DNA from: Pseudobacter sp. | GTDB taxonomy: Bacteria; Bacteroidota; Bacteroidia; Chitinophagales; Chitinophagaceae | Reading direction: 5' to 3' | NCBI GenBank assembly: GCA_017849455.1 | Contig: JAFIGX010000012.1 | Location: forward strand, 1 to 64,000 | Length of the DNA stretch: 64,000 bases | The notes under the pieces: generated by a model | Databases searched by the model: none | What the model saw: the letters and a program-made list of their open reading frames with translations, nothing else | What the model was told of the DNA's origin: nothing | In this document: positions 26,117-36,700 of the stretch, in pieces | How the letters are laid out: every line of letters begins with the position of its first letter | Position numbering within the stretch: the first letter of the stretch is position 1 | Program-made: the position numbers and the translations under genes

Positions 26117-26680
26117 TCAGTCAACCTTTAGCGGTGGTCCAACCACCTGCATGTCGTGATCGGCGAACACTTTTGCAATCTCTTCTTTGGAAGGTGGGGC
26201 TGTCCATTTATCCGTAACTGCAAAAAAAGCTTCCATTTTACCCGCAGGCAAATAGGAAACGATCATTTTGCCGGTCTCGGTAAGCTGAACAAATGCGTGC
26301 GGAACTTGTCGGGGAAGGAAAATAGTATCGCCTTTCTTCATTTGAAACTTTTCTTCCCCAACCTGGAACAGGTATTCTCCGTCGATAACATAAAACCACT
26401 CGTCTTGCTTAGGATGAATGTGTAATGGAGGTCCTCCTTTGGGAGTTAACCCAGTCTGCTCAAAGACCGCAAGATCGTTATCGGTATCCTTGCCGGAAAT
26501 TTTTATATCAAGCGTATTCAGGGTTACGCCTTTCATTTTGTAATGTATACCGAACCTTGCCTCACCTGCATTCACTTTAAAACCTTTATCCGGTCGCAAG
26601 GAAACCATTGATCTTAGTTTCGCAAATGCAAATCCCGGCAAGGCAGCCAGTGTAGCTAACATAAAATACCTTCTTTTCAT
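26117..26680 (-). CDS. Exported cupin-domain protein
   Basis: The 187-residue protein has an N-terminal hydrophobic signal (RRYFMLATLAALPGFAFA), possibly a twin-arginine-like KRRYF start. A single cupin barrel follows (about residues 65-150). The first cupin motif is PPLHIHPKQDEWFYVIDGEYLFQ, with metal-binding histidines and glutamate. The second, GDTIFLPRQVPHAFVQL, keeps its histidine. These residues would bind Fe, Mn or a similar metal. The reaction is unknown (dioxygenase, isomerase or non-enzymatic). It is divergent from a GNAT gene. Confidence 0.85.
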   Translation of the reverse strand: MKRRYFMLATLAALPGFAFAKLRSMVSLRPDKGFKVNAGEARFGIHYKMKGVTLNTLDIKISGKDTDNDLAVFEQTGLTPKGGPPLHIHPKQDEWFYVIDGEYLFQVGEEKFQMKKGDTIFLPRQVPHAFVQLTETGKMIVSYLPAGKMEAFFAVTDKWTAPPSKEEIAKVFADHDMQVVGPPLKVD

Positions 26681-26822
26681 GTTGTATGTCGATTAAGGAT
26701 GATGAATTCGCGATCAAAGGTAAATGTCCACTAACTTCGCACCCATAAGGATCGGACCGACTACAAAAGTAGTCCAATTTTAAAATAGCTGTACAGAGTT
26801 CCGGGTAGCTAAACATTTCGAT

Positions 26823-27371
26823 ATGGAGATCAATATACAACCAACGCTTGAAAATGACCAGGTGCTTTTGGAGCCTTTACTGGAAACGGATTTTGAAGCC
26901 CTGTTCCAGACAGCGGCCGATGAAAAGATATGGGAACAACATCCAAACAAAGACCGTTGGAAAAGAGAGGTATTCCTTAATTTTTTTGAAGGGGCCATGC
27001 AAAGCAAAGGCGCTTTCAAGATCATAGATAAGGAAACAGGGGCCATAGCCGGCAGCACCCGTTTCTACGATTACAACGGATCGGAGAACAGCATTTTGAT
27101 CGGTTATACCTTCTATGCCACCCGTTATTGGGGAAAAGGATTGAACCCGATGGTCAAGGGCCTTATGATGGATTATATCTTTCAGTTTGTCGATAAAGTA
27201 TACTTCCATGTAGGAGGCAGTAATCTTCGTTCACAAATTGCCATAGAAAGATTAGGAGCAAAAAAGATCAAAGAAGAAAACATAGCCTATTTTGGTGAGG
27301 CCCCAAAACTGAATTTTGTTTATGAGATCGCCAAAAGCAGCTATTTAGAAAAGAAACGGGTTGTACAATGA
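26823..27371 (+). CDS. GNAT acetyltransferase, RimJ/RimL type
   Basis: A 182-residue Gcn5-related acetyltransferase with the RimJ/RimL/SpeG arrangement. The N-terminal strand is LLEPLLETDFEALFQ, followed by GAIAGSTRFYDYN and IGYTFYATRYWGKGLNPMVKGLMMDYIF. That last stretch covers the acetyl-CoA pyrophosphate loop (here RYWGKG) and the following helix. LRSQIAIERLGAKKIKEE is the family's C-terminal signature. It acetylates an amino group on a protein or small molecule; the acceptor is not inferable. It is divergent from the cupin gene and monocistronic. Confidence 0.9.
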   Translation: MEINIQPTLENDQVLLEPLLETDFEALFQTAADEKIWEQHPNKDRWKREVFLNFFEGAMQSKGAFKIIDKETGAIAGSTRFYDYNGSENSILIGYTFYATRYWGKGLNPMVKGLMMDYIFQFVDKVYFHVGGSNLRSQIAIERLGAKKIKEENIAYFGEAPKLNFVYEIAKSSYLEKKRVVQ

Positions 27372-27397
27372 ATCATTCAACCAGGTTCCACTGATCA

Positions 27398-28192
27398 TCA
27401 AGACGTTTCAAATTTCAGCTCTTCCACGATCTCACCTCTTTCCCTGACACGTATTCCCCTGCCCTGGCCACTACCCGTGAATTCAAAGGTCAGATCACGC
27501 TCTTTCGCAAAAAAGAGCGTTTTGGTCTCCGGGTAAAGACGCATTTTCGTATTTCCAGTCACCAATACTAAACCCCCTTTTTCTTCCCTGATCAGTAAAT
27601 TGTTTGTCTGAGGCCCTTTATATCTTCCTGTAAATTGCCGCAGGGCAGTTTCCGGTAGCGTCATCTCTTTTCTCTTGTTGATATAGGCAGCCGGACCATG
27701 ATCATAACTTAAAATACGCGACATTTTCCAAACGCCATCTTTCAATAGCCACAAATGAGTGAATCTCGCATGACCATCCAGGAATTCTTTTTGACCGTTT
27801 TGTGTGATATAAAAATAATGTTCGCCCGAAATGATGGCCCCGTAGATCGTATCGGCTTTCCGTAGTGGGAACACCTGCACGGTCCCTGGTACAGCCTCCC
27901 TCCTTATCCTAAAATCCTTATTACTGCATAGACCGTTCTTGATGGACAACACTAGATTTTCATTGCCTAAGGTTATTCCTCCTTTATCGTGGTAGAACTC
28001 CACATCATCTGTGATCCATTTTTTCATCTTCCCGATATCGCACTGGTTATAAGCGTTCCAGAACAAGCTGTCGTTATGTAATATGGTAGCGGTTAAATCG
28101 CTTGCGGCGGTTTGTGCATTCAGCGAACGGCAAAAGATTGAAACGAACAATAAAACAGTGAACGTAGCACGACAACAGGTACCCTTTTTCAT
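27398..28192 (-). CDS. Exported NTF2-like (DUF4440) protein with C-terminal DUF3471-like domain
   Basis: The 264-residue protein has a signal peptide (RATFTVLLFVSIFCRSLNAQT). An NTF2-like/DUF4440 domain follows (about 35-165), recognised from LFWNAYNQCDIGKMKKWI, FYHDKGG and HARFTHLWLLKDGVWKMSRI. The C-terminal part (from ALRQFTGRYKGP) resembles the DUF3471-like tail seen behind serine hydrolases. The combination is common in Bacteroidota, and no reaction is known. It is separated from its neighbours by more than 190 bp on the upstream side. Confidence 0.8.
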   Translation of the reverse strand: MKKGTCCRATFTVLLFVSIFCRSLNAQTAASDLTATILHNDSLFWNAYNQCDIGKMKKWITDDVEFYHDKGGITLGNENLVLSIKNGLCSNKDFRIRREAVPGTVQVFPLRKADTIYGAIISGEHYFYITQNGQKEFLDGHARFTHLWLLKDGVWKMSRILSYDHGPAAYINKRKEMTLPETALRQFTGRYKGPQTNNLLIREEKGGLVLVTGNTKMRLYPETKTLFFAKERDLTFEFTGSGQGRGIRVRERGEIVEELKFETS

Positions 28193-28385
28193 GGCTAAAT
28201 TTCATTTTTATGTTGAACAATTAATTTCTATAGCTAAACTAACAGCCCGGAGATGATGGGCTTTATGCGGTTGAGTTGGAGAAACAAAGATATGGAACTT
28301 TCCCTGATCAATTCCTCCAGTAAGAAAAAACCAGGGAAAGCAATACAAGGATCGGAAAGTCCTTCAAAGAAGCCGGAAAATATTC

Positions 28386-29408
28386 CTACTTTTTCTCCGC
28401 TTCAACGATACTGATCTCATCCAGGCCTATATCGATGACCCTGTTGAATTGCAGTCCGGCCTCACTGAAAATTTTCCGGAAATCTTCTTCACTTCTTTCA
28501 CGCCCTTTGGTGGCTGCCAGCATCGTTACGTCCATATGTTTTCCCGGATGCCAATTATTACCCGGCGGTATGACAGCATCCAGCACCAATACTTTACTCC
28601 CGATATTCATCACAGCAGCACAGTTATGCAGTATCTTCACAGAACCCTCGTCGTTCCAGTCGTGCAGGATATATTTCATCAGGTAAGCATCCGCACCTGC
28701 CGGTACCCTTTCGAAAAAATTGCCCGCCACTGCCGTACATCTCTCCTGCAGGCCGTTTTCTTCGATCAGTGTCCGCGCCTGCGGCACAACGGAGGCCGCA
28801 TCGTAGATAGTACCCTGCAAATGCGGGAAGGCATTCAGGATGGCAAACAACAATGCGCCATTGCCTCCGCCGATATCGACGATACTGCTGAACTGCCCAA
28901 AATCATAAGAAGGTATGATACACTTTGAATAATACTGGGTCATGCCCGCCATGGCCTTATTGAAATTGAGCGCGAGGTCAGGATGCTGCTCATAGAATGC
29001 CCAAACATCCAATTTATAATAGTCGTCGAATGCGGTTTCTCCTGTTCGCACGCTATAGAGCATATTGCCAAATCCGTAATAATGTTCACCCAGGATCACC
29101 TGCAGGAAATATTTGATGCTCCCTTCGGTTTCGCCGTGCATGGCTATGGCATCCTGCGTAAAGGAAAAAGTACGCGGACTGGTTTCTTCGAATAGCCCTT
29201 CTCCGGCCAGCACCCTGAGCACCCGGTACAGGGCTTCAGGCTTTGAGCCTGTAGCCAGAGCAAGGTCGTCGACCGTTTTCGGGCCCTCGTACAACAGTTC
29301 CGCAATGTTAAGCCTGGCAGCTACATAGGCGCAGCAGGCCATTTCATAATCGTAAATGATCCTGAGGATCTTTGCAGATGATCCTGCAGAAAATAAAGGT
29401 TTCGTCAT
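28386..29408 (-). CDS. SAM-dependent O-methyltransferase (acetylserotonin/caffeate OMT family)
   Basis: The 340-residue protein has an N-terminal winged-helix dimerisation region (about 15-110, with LNIAELLYEGPKTVDDLA and YRVLRVLAGEGLF). The C-terminal Rossmann domain has the SAM motif VDIGGGNGALLFAI. The catalytic histidine sits in YILHDWNDEGSVKIL. Family members methylate phenolic or other hydroxyl groups of small molecules, often in secondary metabolism. I chose the ATG at 29408 (MTKPLF); the frame extends to 29471 without added homology. No other biosynthetic genes are adjacent, so its substrate is open. Confidence 0.88.
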   Translation of the reverse strand: MTKPLFSAGSSAKILRIIYDYEMACCAYVAARLNIAELLYEGPKTVDDLALATGSKPEALYRVLRVLAGEGLFEETSPRTFSFTQDAIAMHGETEGSIKYFLQVILGEHYYGFGNMLYSVRTGETAFDDYYKLDVWAFYEQHPDLALNFNKAMAGMTQYYSKCIIPSYDFGQFSSIVDIGGGNGALLFAILNAFPHLQGTIYDAASVVPQARTLIEENGLQERCTAVAGNFFERVPAGADAYLMKYILHDWNDEGSVKILHNCAAVMNIGSKVLVLDAVIPPGNNWHPGKHMDVTMLAATKGRERSEEDFRKIFSEAGLQFNRVIDIGLDEISIVEAEKK

Positions 29409-29661
29409 GGTCACTATTTTTAAGGTGTATAAACAGGAACTGGTATCAAAGCAATTACCTGCCATGACCATACGGGATATGTATACAGTGCTCTTTGATC
29501 ATTACAGGGTTACTGATACCGGGAAAGAATAGTAACCATCGATCATCAAAAAAAACAGTATCGATCAGAAAAACTTCAACCGGATAATAGAGGGATATTG
29601 TTTCCGGTGAATGATTATACAGAGGGGAATATTACAATACAATTTAGGGAAAAATTCCGAA

Positions 29662-30870
29662 TCAAATTGCCTTTGAATTGAAGTACCCGTCTTTCCAGGC
29701 TGCATAAAAGGTCTTGTAGTCTTTTTTAACCTGTGATGCATATTCGGCGCACCATTCCAGCAACGGAGAAGACCAGTTGTCGTCGATAGCGAACTCCTTC
29801 AATTCGTCGGCAGTGGCCGCTTTCTTCCTGCCGGTGCCCCGCAATTCTGCTGCAGCGGCCAGCATGCCCAGGTCGACCAGGTATTGCTGGGTACTACTGA
29901 ACTGCTTCACAGTATTGTCGATACTTATTCTGTCGGCAGTGGGCTGAAGCTCTTTTACAACGTACCAGACTTCTTTATATAGAAAGGTAGATAAGAATGC
30001 AGGCGATACATGCTGCATGATCTCCTGTACCCCGATTACCCTGGCCGCTTCATTATTCCATGACGGTTGTTGAAGGTCTGCATAGTTAAGGATGCAGGAA
30101 GGCAATGCCTGCTTGATATCGATGATCAGTTTCCGTTTGGGCTTCTTTTCGTTTTCCAGCAAACAGGCATAACGTCTCACCCCAATACTACCGGTACCCG
30201 CTACGCGGTACCCAAGATCCGTTACCCTGTATCCTTTATGATGATGCTCGGAAAACCATTGGTTGAATGCTGCTGCAAGCTCCTGTTTCTCAGGTTTCGG
30301 CAATGCCAATAGCCGCGGTCCGATGATGAATTTCGCATTACTGACCTTGCCATTGGTCCTTTTCGCCAGCAGCTCAGCTTCTGTTCTTCCGGCAACCTGT
30401 TTGATACTCTTTTTGATCAGCCCTGTAGCCGTTTCCTCTTCAACATTGCCCGGCTTGTTGCGGATAAGCACCAGCTTGTAATAATGTAACAGGTGATGGA
30501 GGAGATCTTTCTTCTCCTTCCTGGAGAACCCCGATTGGGCAGTAGCCACCTCAATAGAAACCAGCAGACGGGCTATTTCGTACAATACCGGCGCCTGGAC
30601 AGCTTCATCGAAATCGTTGAGGTCAAAATAGGCAAGACGGTTAGGCCCTTTGTAACTACCGAAATTCTCGATATGCAGGTCCCCGCATATCCATGACCGT
30701 GGTGATGCAGGGAATGGATAATTCTTCAGCAGGTCTTCATAGAACAGGTGGCAGGTACCCCTGAAAAAACGGAACGGACCTTCGGCCATGGCCTTGTATT
30801 TCAAAGGCAGCGTTTGCGGCAAGCGGTTGGCATTGAACGCCTTTATCCTCGATGGAAGGGATGTATCCAT
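29662..30870 (-). CDS. DUF2252 family protein
   Basis: The 402-residue soluble protein carries the phosphotransferase-like core of DUF2252: WICGDLHIENFGSYKG (the GDxHxxNxG pattern shared with aminoglycoside-kinase-like folds) and then YFDLNDFDEAV. The opening FFRGTCHLFYEDL also fits. The fold suggests phosphorylation of a small molecule, but no substrate is known. The gene stands alone, with more than 150 bp on either side. Confidence 0.87.
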   Translation of the reverse strand: MDTSLPSRIKAFNANRLPQTLPLKYKAMAEGPFRFFRGTCHLFYEDLLKNYPFPASPRSWICGDLHIENFGSYKGPNRLAYFDLNDFDEAVQAPVLYEIARLLVSIEVATAQSGFSRKEKKDLLHHLLHYYKLVLIRNKPGNVEEETATGLIKKSIKQVAGRTEAELLAKRTNGKVSNAKFIIGPRLLALPKPEKQELAAAFNQWFSEHHHKGYRVTDLGYRVAGTGSIGVRRYACLLENEKKPKRKLIIDIKQALPSCILNYADLQQPSWNNEAARVIGVQEIMQHVSPAFLSTFLYKEVWYVVKELQPTADRISIDNTVKQFSSTQQYLVDLGMLAAAAELRGTGRKKAATADELKEFAIDDNWSSPLLEWCAEYASQVKKDYKTFYAAWKDGYFNSKAI

Positions 30871-30989
30871 ATTTTTTCTTATTTAAAAATACTGAACAAT
30901 CCAGCAATTTCCATCGGGTTGGCCAAAATCTTTCCCTCCATTAACAGAAATAGCCAACCGCCCGATACCCCGGTTCCATAAATGGAAAA

Positions 30990-31018
30990 GCCTCCGGGCA
31001 TGATACCCAAAGGCTTCC
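30990..31018 (-). terminator. Weak terminator of operon A after the GDPD gene
   Basis: A 6-bp AAGCCT/AGGCTT stem (30990-30995 with 31013-31018) has an inner GGG/CCC pair. It is about 20 bp downstream of the phosphodiesterase stop on the minus strand. Confidence 0.5.
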
Positions 31019-31038
31019 CTGATAACCAATCAAAAGGT

Positions 31039-31899
31039 TCAATAGTACAAATTCTTACTCACCAGGTAAGCCTTCAATAAGGCCGGTTGATCGGTCTGGA
31101 TGATATTCGCCCCATTGCTCAGCAATTTTTCGAGTGCGCCCACATTGCCGCCCACTACCTCCCTGTCCACATCGCCCAGGGCATTGATCCAGGCCCTGGC
31201 CCCATTCGATTTGATGGTGCCGGTAGTAGCACTGGTGTTATGGGAGGGATCGATGTGGATTGCTTCCGGTTTTACGGCAGCGAATACTCCGTCGACCTGG
31301 CCGGCGCTTCCCGTTCTCATCAGTACCATGAAAGCCGGGTTATTATTTTTTACAAATTGTACATGCTCTATCTGCGCTACAAAGAAAAGACATTGATTTT
31401 CTGTTTTTGTTCTCTGTACTGTTTCCATGATCGTTTGCACACAGGTGGCCACTTTGATATCGAGGTCCACCATGATCTTTCCTTTGGCAAGGGTGAGCGC
31501 TTCTTCCAGGGTAGGTACAATTTCTTCGGTCACCTTTCCATTGTGTTTCAGTCTCAGTTTCCTGATCTCTTCGAAGGTGAACTGATCGACCGGGCCTGTG
31601 CCATTGGTGGTGCGGTCTACCGTTCTGTCGTGCATCAATACCAATACCCCGTCTTTTGTACAACGAACATCGAGCTCTATGAAGTCGATCCCCAATTGTA
31701 TGGCTTTCCTGAAAGCGGTCAGTGAATTTTCAGGGTCTTCGAGATGGGCGCCACGATGTGCAGCGATCATGATGGTTTTTGAATTCGGGTCCCTGAATGC
31801 TTTCGTTATTTGTTGAAAATGCTGATCGGGGGACTGTGCGGCCAATGTCAGGCACAAAGCCAGTTGACAACCGATCATCGATAAGATATTCCTGTACAT
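31039..31899 (-). CDS. Exported glycerophosphodiester phosphodiesterase
   Basis: The 286-residue protein has a signal peptide (MYRNILSMIGCQLALCLTLAAQ) and a GDPD TIM-barrel domain. The catalytic start IAAHRGAHLEDPENSL gives the general acid/base H and the metal ligand E. DVRCTKDGVLVLMHDRTVDRTTNG gives the second histidine and metal ligands. It cleaves glycerophosphodiesters to glycerol 3-phosphate and an alcohol, here outside the inner membrane. It lies 37 bp after the SusD gene and closes operon A. The uptake system may therefore take up phospholipid-derived or teichoic-acid-like phosphodiesters. Confidence 0.93.
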   Translation of the reverse strand: MYRNILSMIGCQLALCLTLAAQSPDQHFQQITKAFRDPNSKTIMIAAHRGAHLEDPENSLTAFRKAIQLGIDFIELDVRCTKDGVLVLMHDRTVDRTTNGTGPVDQFTFEEIRKLRLKHNGKVTEEIVPTLEEALTLAKGKIMVDLDIKVATCVQTIMETVQRTKTENQCLFFVAQIEHVQFVKNNNPAFMVLMRTGSAGQVDGVFAAVKPEAIHIDPSHNTSATTGTIKSNGARAWINALGDVDREVVGGNVGALEKLLSNGANIIQTDQPALLKAYLVSKNLYY

Positions 31900-31936
31900 G
31901 TATTATGATTTTTGATGAATGAAATAATGGGTGATA

Positions 31937-33718
31937 TCAATAATAACCGAAGTTTTGTTCCTCCTCGATCGGGCCTTTGGGATCGAGGCGGTCGATATGT
32001 GTTTGAGGGATGGGCCTCAGTACGTGGTAGGGCCTGATATTGCCTGCATCGGGATTGTATTTTTTTACCCGCTCTTCCAGTTTCTCGCAGCGTACGAGAT
32101 CTTCCCAACGATTCAGTTCACCCAACATTTCCCTGCCCCTTTCTTCCAGGATATAGTCCACGAACTGGGAACTGATCTGCGCAGCAGTGATCCTCATTTG
32201 CGTTACGGTAGAACTGGTGCGGTCCGCATAACTCCCCCCTTCGAAAGTCCAGTATTGCGTGGTCTTGGGTTCTCCTTCCTTGTAGGCCGCACGTTCACGC
32301 ACTTCATTGATGTATTTGGCGGCATTGTCGTAATCGCCTTTTCTTCCATACGCTTCGGCCAGCATCAGCAGGGTCTCTGCATACCGCATCATCACCCAGT
32401 CGCGGCTGCCATTGGTTTCATTGGTAGTGGGCCTCGAAGGATCGAGCCATTTGCGCAGTCCGGGGAACAGGTTATTCATCGTGAAAGGCCTGTAGGTATT
32501 CTGCGGTGCGTATACTGCAAACCGTTTGTTTTCCTGGACGGCCGCATTCAACTCCGCCGGTGTATTGTAGTATACGGGCGAAAAATAGACGGCCGTATCC
32601 CCTACCTGCACGTTGATCGTATTGCCGGCGGTGGTCACGATATTGTTGGCAGCCTTATTGGCGATGTAGCCCCATACAAAAGATTTTGCGAAACGGGAAT
32701 CATATTTCCTGGTATCGCCAAAGAGACCATTGTATACATAAGGAGTTGGACGAACCCTTCTGTACGGACGGCCATATTCTACCGAGCGCTGGAGTATCTT
32801 GGTATTGATGGCGTCGTATTGGGGTACATGGTACAGGTGCATCTGGTTGCCACTGCCATTGTTCAGGAGGTTGGTGGTGAACTGCACCGCAAAGATCACT
32901 TCGGGGTTCACCTGGTTATTGATATCGTACAGTTTTGCATAGTCAGTCACCAGGGAAAAATTGCCGAGCTTTTTGCCGACGATCATGCCTGCATAGTTCA
33001 CTACGCTGTCGAGATCAGTGCTTTTTGTTCCCCGGATGGCCTGCTGTTCGGGCGATACGGCGCTGGCCCTGGTAAGATATACTTTCGCCAGCAGGTGCGC
33101 TGCTGCTGCTTTGTAGGTGCGTCCCTGCGCCGCAGGAGCAAGGGGCAATCCTTCGAAAGCGAACTGAAGGTCGGCGATGATACTGTCGTACACGGTCTTT
33201 GCAGCCGTTCTTTTAAAATCGGTCTTTACCTTATCGAAAGATTGCATTACCAGCGGCACATTGCCATAATGCCGAACGAGATCGAAGTAATAATAAGCCC
33301 GTAAGAACCTGGCCTCTGCCCGGATCTCCGTTTTCCTCTTATCGGTCATTTGTACTTTGGGCAAATAGGTAAGGATGATATTGCACTCCGAGACGCCTTT
33401 GTAGTGATAATCCCAGAAATCGGATATCCTCGGGTCGAGGGAAGAGAGGGTGGCGAGGTATTGATTGAAAGAAGGATTGCCATCGGACCCCAGTGTGAAA
33501 AGGTCCGTGCCCGCATCGCTGAAGGTGAGTATCCGCTCACTGGTAACGCCCATCCGCATGGTGTTATAGGCAGATACCAATGCACCTTCGATACCTTTTT
33601 CGGTTTCATATAATTGATAGGAAACGCTGGACACCACTTCCTCCGTCAAAAATTTTTTACAGGAGACGAAGGCCAGCATCAGCAAGGCCGCTATCATACA
33701 TCGGTTTATCTTTTTCAT
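31937..33718 (-). CDS. SusD/RagB-family surface lipoprotein (system A)
   Basis: The 593-residue lipoprotein has lipobox AFVSCKK. The SusD start KKFLTEEVVSSVSYQLYETEKGIEGAL and the TPR-like helices typical of the family follow. The C-terminal SusD-like region contains DWVMMRYAETLLMLAEAYGRKG and YILEERGREMLGELNRWEDLVR, both conserved hallmarks. SusD lipoproteins cap the partner SusC barrel and capture the ligand at the surface. It starts 26 bp after SusC and lies 37 bp before a glycerophosphodiesterase. Confidence 0.95.
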   Translation of the reverse strand: MKKINRCMIAALLMLAFVSCKKFLTEEVVSSVSYQLYETEKGIEGALVSAYNTMRMGVTSERILTFSDAGTDLFTLGSDGNPSFNQYLATLSSLDPRISDFWDYHYKGVSECNIILTYLPKVQMTDKRKTEIRAEARFLRAYYYFDLVRHYGNVPLVMQSFDKVKTDFKRTAAKTVYDSIIADLQFAFEGLPLAPAAQGRTYKAAAAHLLAKVYLTRASAVSPEQQAIRGTKSTDLDSVVNYAGMIVGKKLGNFSLVTDYAKLYDINNQVNPEVIFAVQFTTNLLNNGSGNQMHLYHVPQYDAINTKILQRSVEYGRPYRRVRPTPYVYNGLFGDTRKYDSRFAKSFVWGYIANKAANNIVTTAGNTINVQVGDTAVYFSPVYYNTPAELNAAVQENKRFAVYAPQNTYRPFTMNNLFPGLRKWLDPSRPTTNETNGSRDWVMMRYAETLLMLAEAYGRKGDYDNAAKYINEVRERAAYKEGEPKTTQYWTFEGGSYADRTSSTVTQMRITAAQISSQFVDYILEERGREMLGELNRWEDLVRCEKLEERVKKYNPDAGNIRPYHVLRPIPQTHIDRLDPKGPIEEEQNFGYY

Positions 33719-33744
33719 ACTTCTTTACTTTAATGGACGATCAG

Positions 33745-36700
33745 TTAAAATGAAATATTTACACCTAACAGGTACGTGATCACACTCGGCTCATTGAAGC
33801 CGGTAGCCCCTTCCGGATCAGTGCCCGGGAATTTGGTGAAAAGAAAGGGATTCTGAACGCTGGCATAGATCCTGCATTTTTCCATGAAGAGGTTTTTCAG
33901 CAAGGGCGATGGCAGCGAGTACCCCAGGGAAATATTCCTCACTCTTACGAAAGAACCGTCATAATAATTCAGGGCGCCCAGGTAGTTCAGGCCGGCAGTG
34001 CCCAGCAGCGGACGTGGATATTTGTTGCTCGGGTTCACCGGCGTCCAGTAATCGAGTTTGGGTTGGTTATACCGCCCGTCGAAACGCATGTCGAGGTCAT
34101 GTTTGATGGTCTGACCGAACATGCCTACGAAAAACACCGAGGCATCGAAGTTCCTGTAGCGGAAATTGTGCGACCAACTGGCTGTCCATTTAGGATCTTT
34201 CTGGCCGATGATATACCTGTCATTCGCATCGATCTTATGATCACCGTTACGGTCGAGTGGACGGATATCTCCTGGTTTGAACGTGGACCCATTGGCATTG
34301 AATTTTGCCATCTCTGCCTTGTCTGCCTCCGTATCCTGCCATATCCCATCGAATCCCAGATCATAGTGCACACCCACAGGCTGACCGATGAACCAGCCTG
34401 CGCCGATATCATCTTTCTTTCCATTGTACAGTTCGATTATTTCCTGTTTGTTGAGGGAGAATATCCAGTCGGACCTCCATTCGAAATCCCTGGTGCGCAT
34501 ATTCACCGTGTTCAATGTAAGCTCGATCCCTTTGTTCCGGGTCTTGCCCACATTGGAGAGTATCATTGGGAAACCGGACACGGTGGGCAATTGACGGTCG
34601 AGCAGCAGGTCATAAGTATTCTGAAGATATCCTTCCAGGCTGCCGGTGATCCTCCCATTGAACAGACCGAAGTCGATACCGATATTATATTGACCGGTGG
34701 TTTCCCAGGTGAGTAGTGGATTGATCATCTCCACCGGGGTGAAGCCCAGGGCTGATGCATCACCGAATACATATCGTACGGTAGAGAGTTTACCCCAGGT
34801 CTTGTAGGGATCGATCCCCGAATTGCCTGTTCTCCCCCATCCCACACGCAGTTTCAGGTCGCTGATCACGTTGGAGGTTTTCAAAAAATTCTCGTTCTTC
34901 AACCGCCACGCAAGCGCAACGGAAGGGAAGACCACCCATTTCCTGCCTTCGGCCAGGCGGGAGGAACCATCATAACGGGCAGATACCGTTGCCAGGTATT
35001 TGCCTTTATAGCTATAGTTCAACCGCCCCATATAGGAGGCCAGTGCCCACTTCGATAAATTACTTCCTACCCCATTTATGGTCAGAGCACTTCCAACATT
35101 ATAATACAACTGGCCGTCGTACGGAAGCTCTTTTACCGAGATATTGGCAGATTCCGATTTTTCAGATTGGATCGATTGCACGGCAGTGACATAAAAAGTA
35201 TGTCCATCACCGATGGATTTGTTATAGCTTAGGATATTCTCTACGGTATACATGAATCTCCGTTCAGTACCATTCGCAGCAGAGGATGGTGCTTGTCCGC
35301 CGGCAGCGGCTGTATTCTCTCCGTTGAAATCGTAGTTTTGAAAGGCACGGTAATCGAGCGCCAGGTTAGACCTGAATTTGAAGTCGCGCAAAAAATCCAC
35401 TTCCAGGTAGTAGTTACCCAGCAGCCGGTCTTGCTTCCGGAGCCTTTTGGTCTTACCAAAATTGGTAACAGGATTAGGGGTACGCGTATTGTTGGTAGGG
35501 AACATGGCGAGGGTCTTTCCATCTTCTTCATAAGGAGAAGCCAGGGGGTTGAAGCTCTTCAGGCCATATCCATCGAAAACATCGCTCCATCCCGCATTCT
35601 GTACTGCATTTGCATACGACATCTGTGTACCTATACGGATAGACTTTGTAATATCATGTTCGGCATTGAGACGGACGGAATAACGGGTGAAATCCTGGTC
35701 GCGCACCACCCCTTTGTTGTTGAAATAATCGGCCGACAATAAAAATCTCGTCGGTTCGCTCCCACCCCGTACGCTTACCTGGTGGTCCTGCATGGCGCCA
35801 TTGCGCAATCCGTACGAAAGCCAGTCGGTGCTCACCAGTTTTGAAGGATCATAGGCGCCGGATTCCCAGGCCCGCTCCAGGTTCCTGTACATGTATGGAG
35901 TAGCTACCAGTTGTTCATTCTTGAAATCCAACTGCCTGTTGGGCTTTCCATCATAAGTTCCACCCAGTGCATTGCGTTGCGCTTCCCTGGAATACTCTAC
36001 AAAATCAGCGGCATTCATCAGTTCGGGAAGGGGTTGGTTCTTCTGGAACCCATAATACCCGTTATACTCGACGATCGTTTTTCCTTTCTTTCCTTTCTTG
36101 GTGGTGATCAATATCACTCCGTTGGCCCCGCGGTTCCCGTAGATGGCGGTAGCAGAGGCATCTTTCAGTATCTCTATCGATTCAATATCGTTAGGACTGA
36201 TCTGGTTGATGGCATCCACGAACGGAACACCGTCTACCACGTACAGTGGTGCATTATCACCATTGATGGATCGGTTGCCCCTGATCCGCACCTGCGCCAT
36301 GAATCCGGGTTTCCAGGATTGCGTTTGCACCATCACGCCCGATGCCCTGCCCTGCAATACCTGTGTTACATCGGTGGCGGCCACTTCCGAAATTTTGTCG
36401 GATTTAACGGAGCTTACGGCGCCTGTTACATCTTTTTTCTTCACTGCCCCATACCCGATCACTACCACTTCATTCAAACCTGCTGAGGCTTCCTTCATCC
36501 GAACGATCAGGCTGTTGGTCACACCGGCCTTGATCTCAAAATTCCGGACGGTGTACTCCTGGTATCCCACATGCGTGAAGGTGAAATTGTATTTGCTGTT
36601 GGGGGCGAGACCTGTAAGCGTGAAAACACCTTTCTCATTGGTGGATAGTGATTGTTTCTCTTTCGAGCCCGCCATGGTAACGGTAATGCTTACTCCGTTC

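Noticed and set aside
25975..26122. About 46-codon open frame just after the cupin gene on the minus strand
   Set aside because: It has no ATG start and is too short; a run of that length without stops is expected by chance, though its residues look protein-like (SASWLRSVQPSISCSL). It could be a gene remnant, but I cannot support it.
31931..33304. Long open frame of 457 codons on the plus strand overlapping SusD of system A
   Set aside because: Antisense shadow of SusD; the minus-strand frame has lipobox and conserved SusD motifs.
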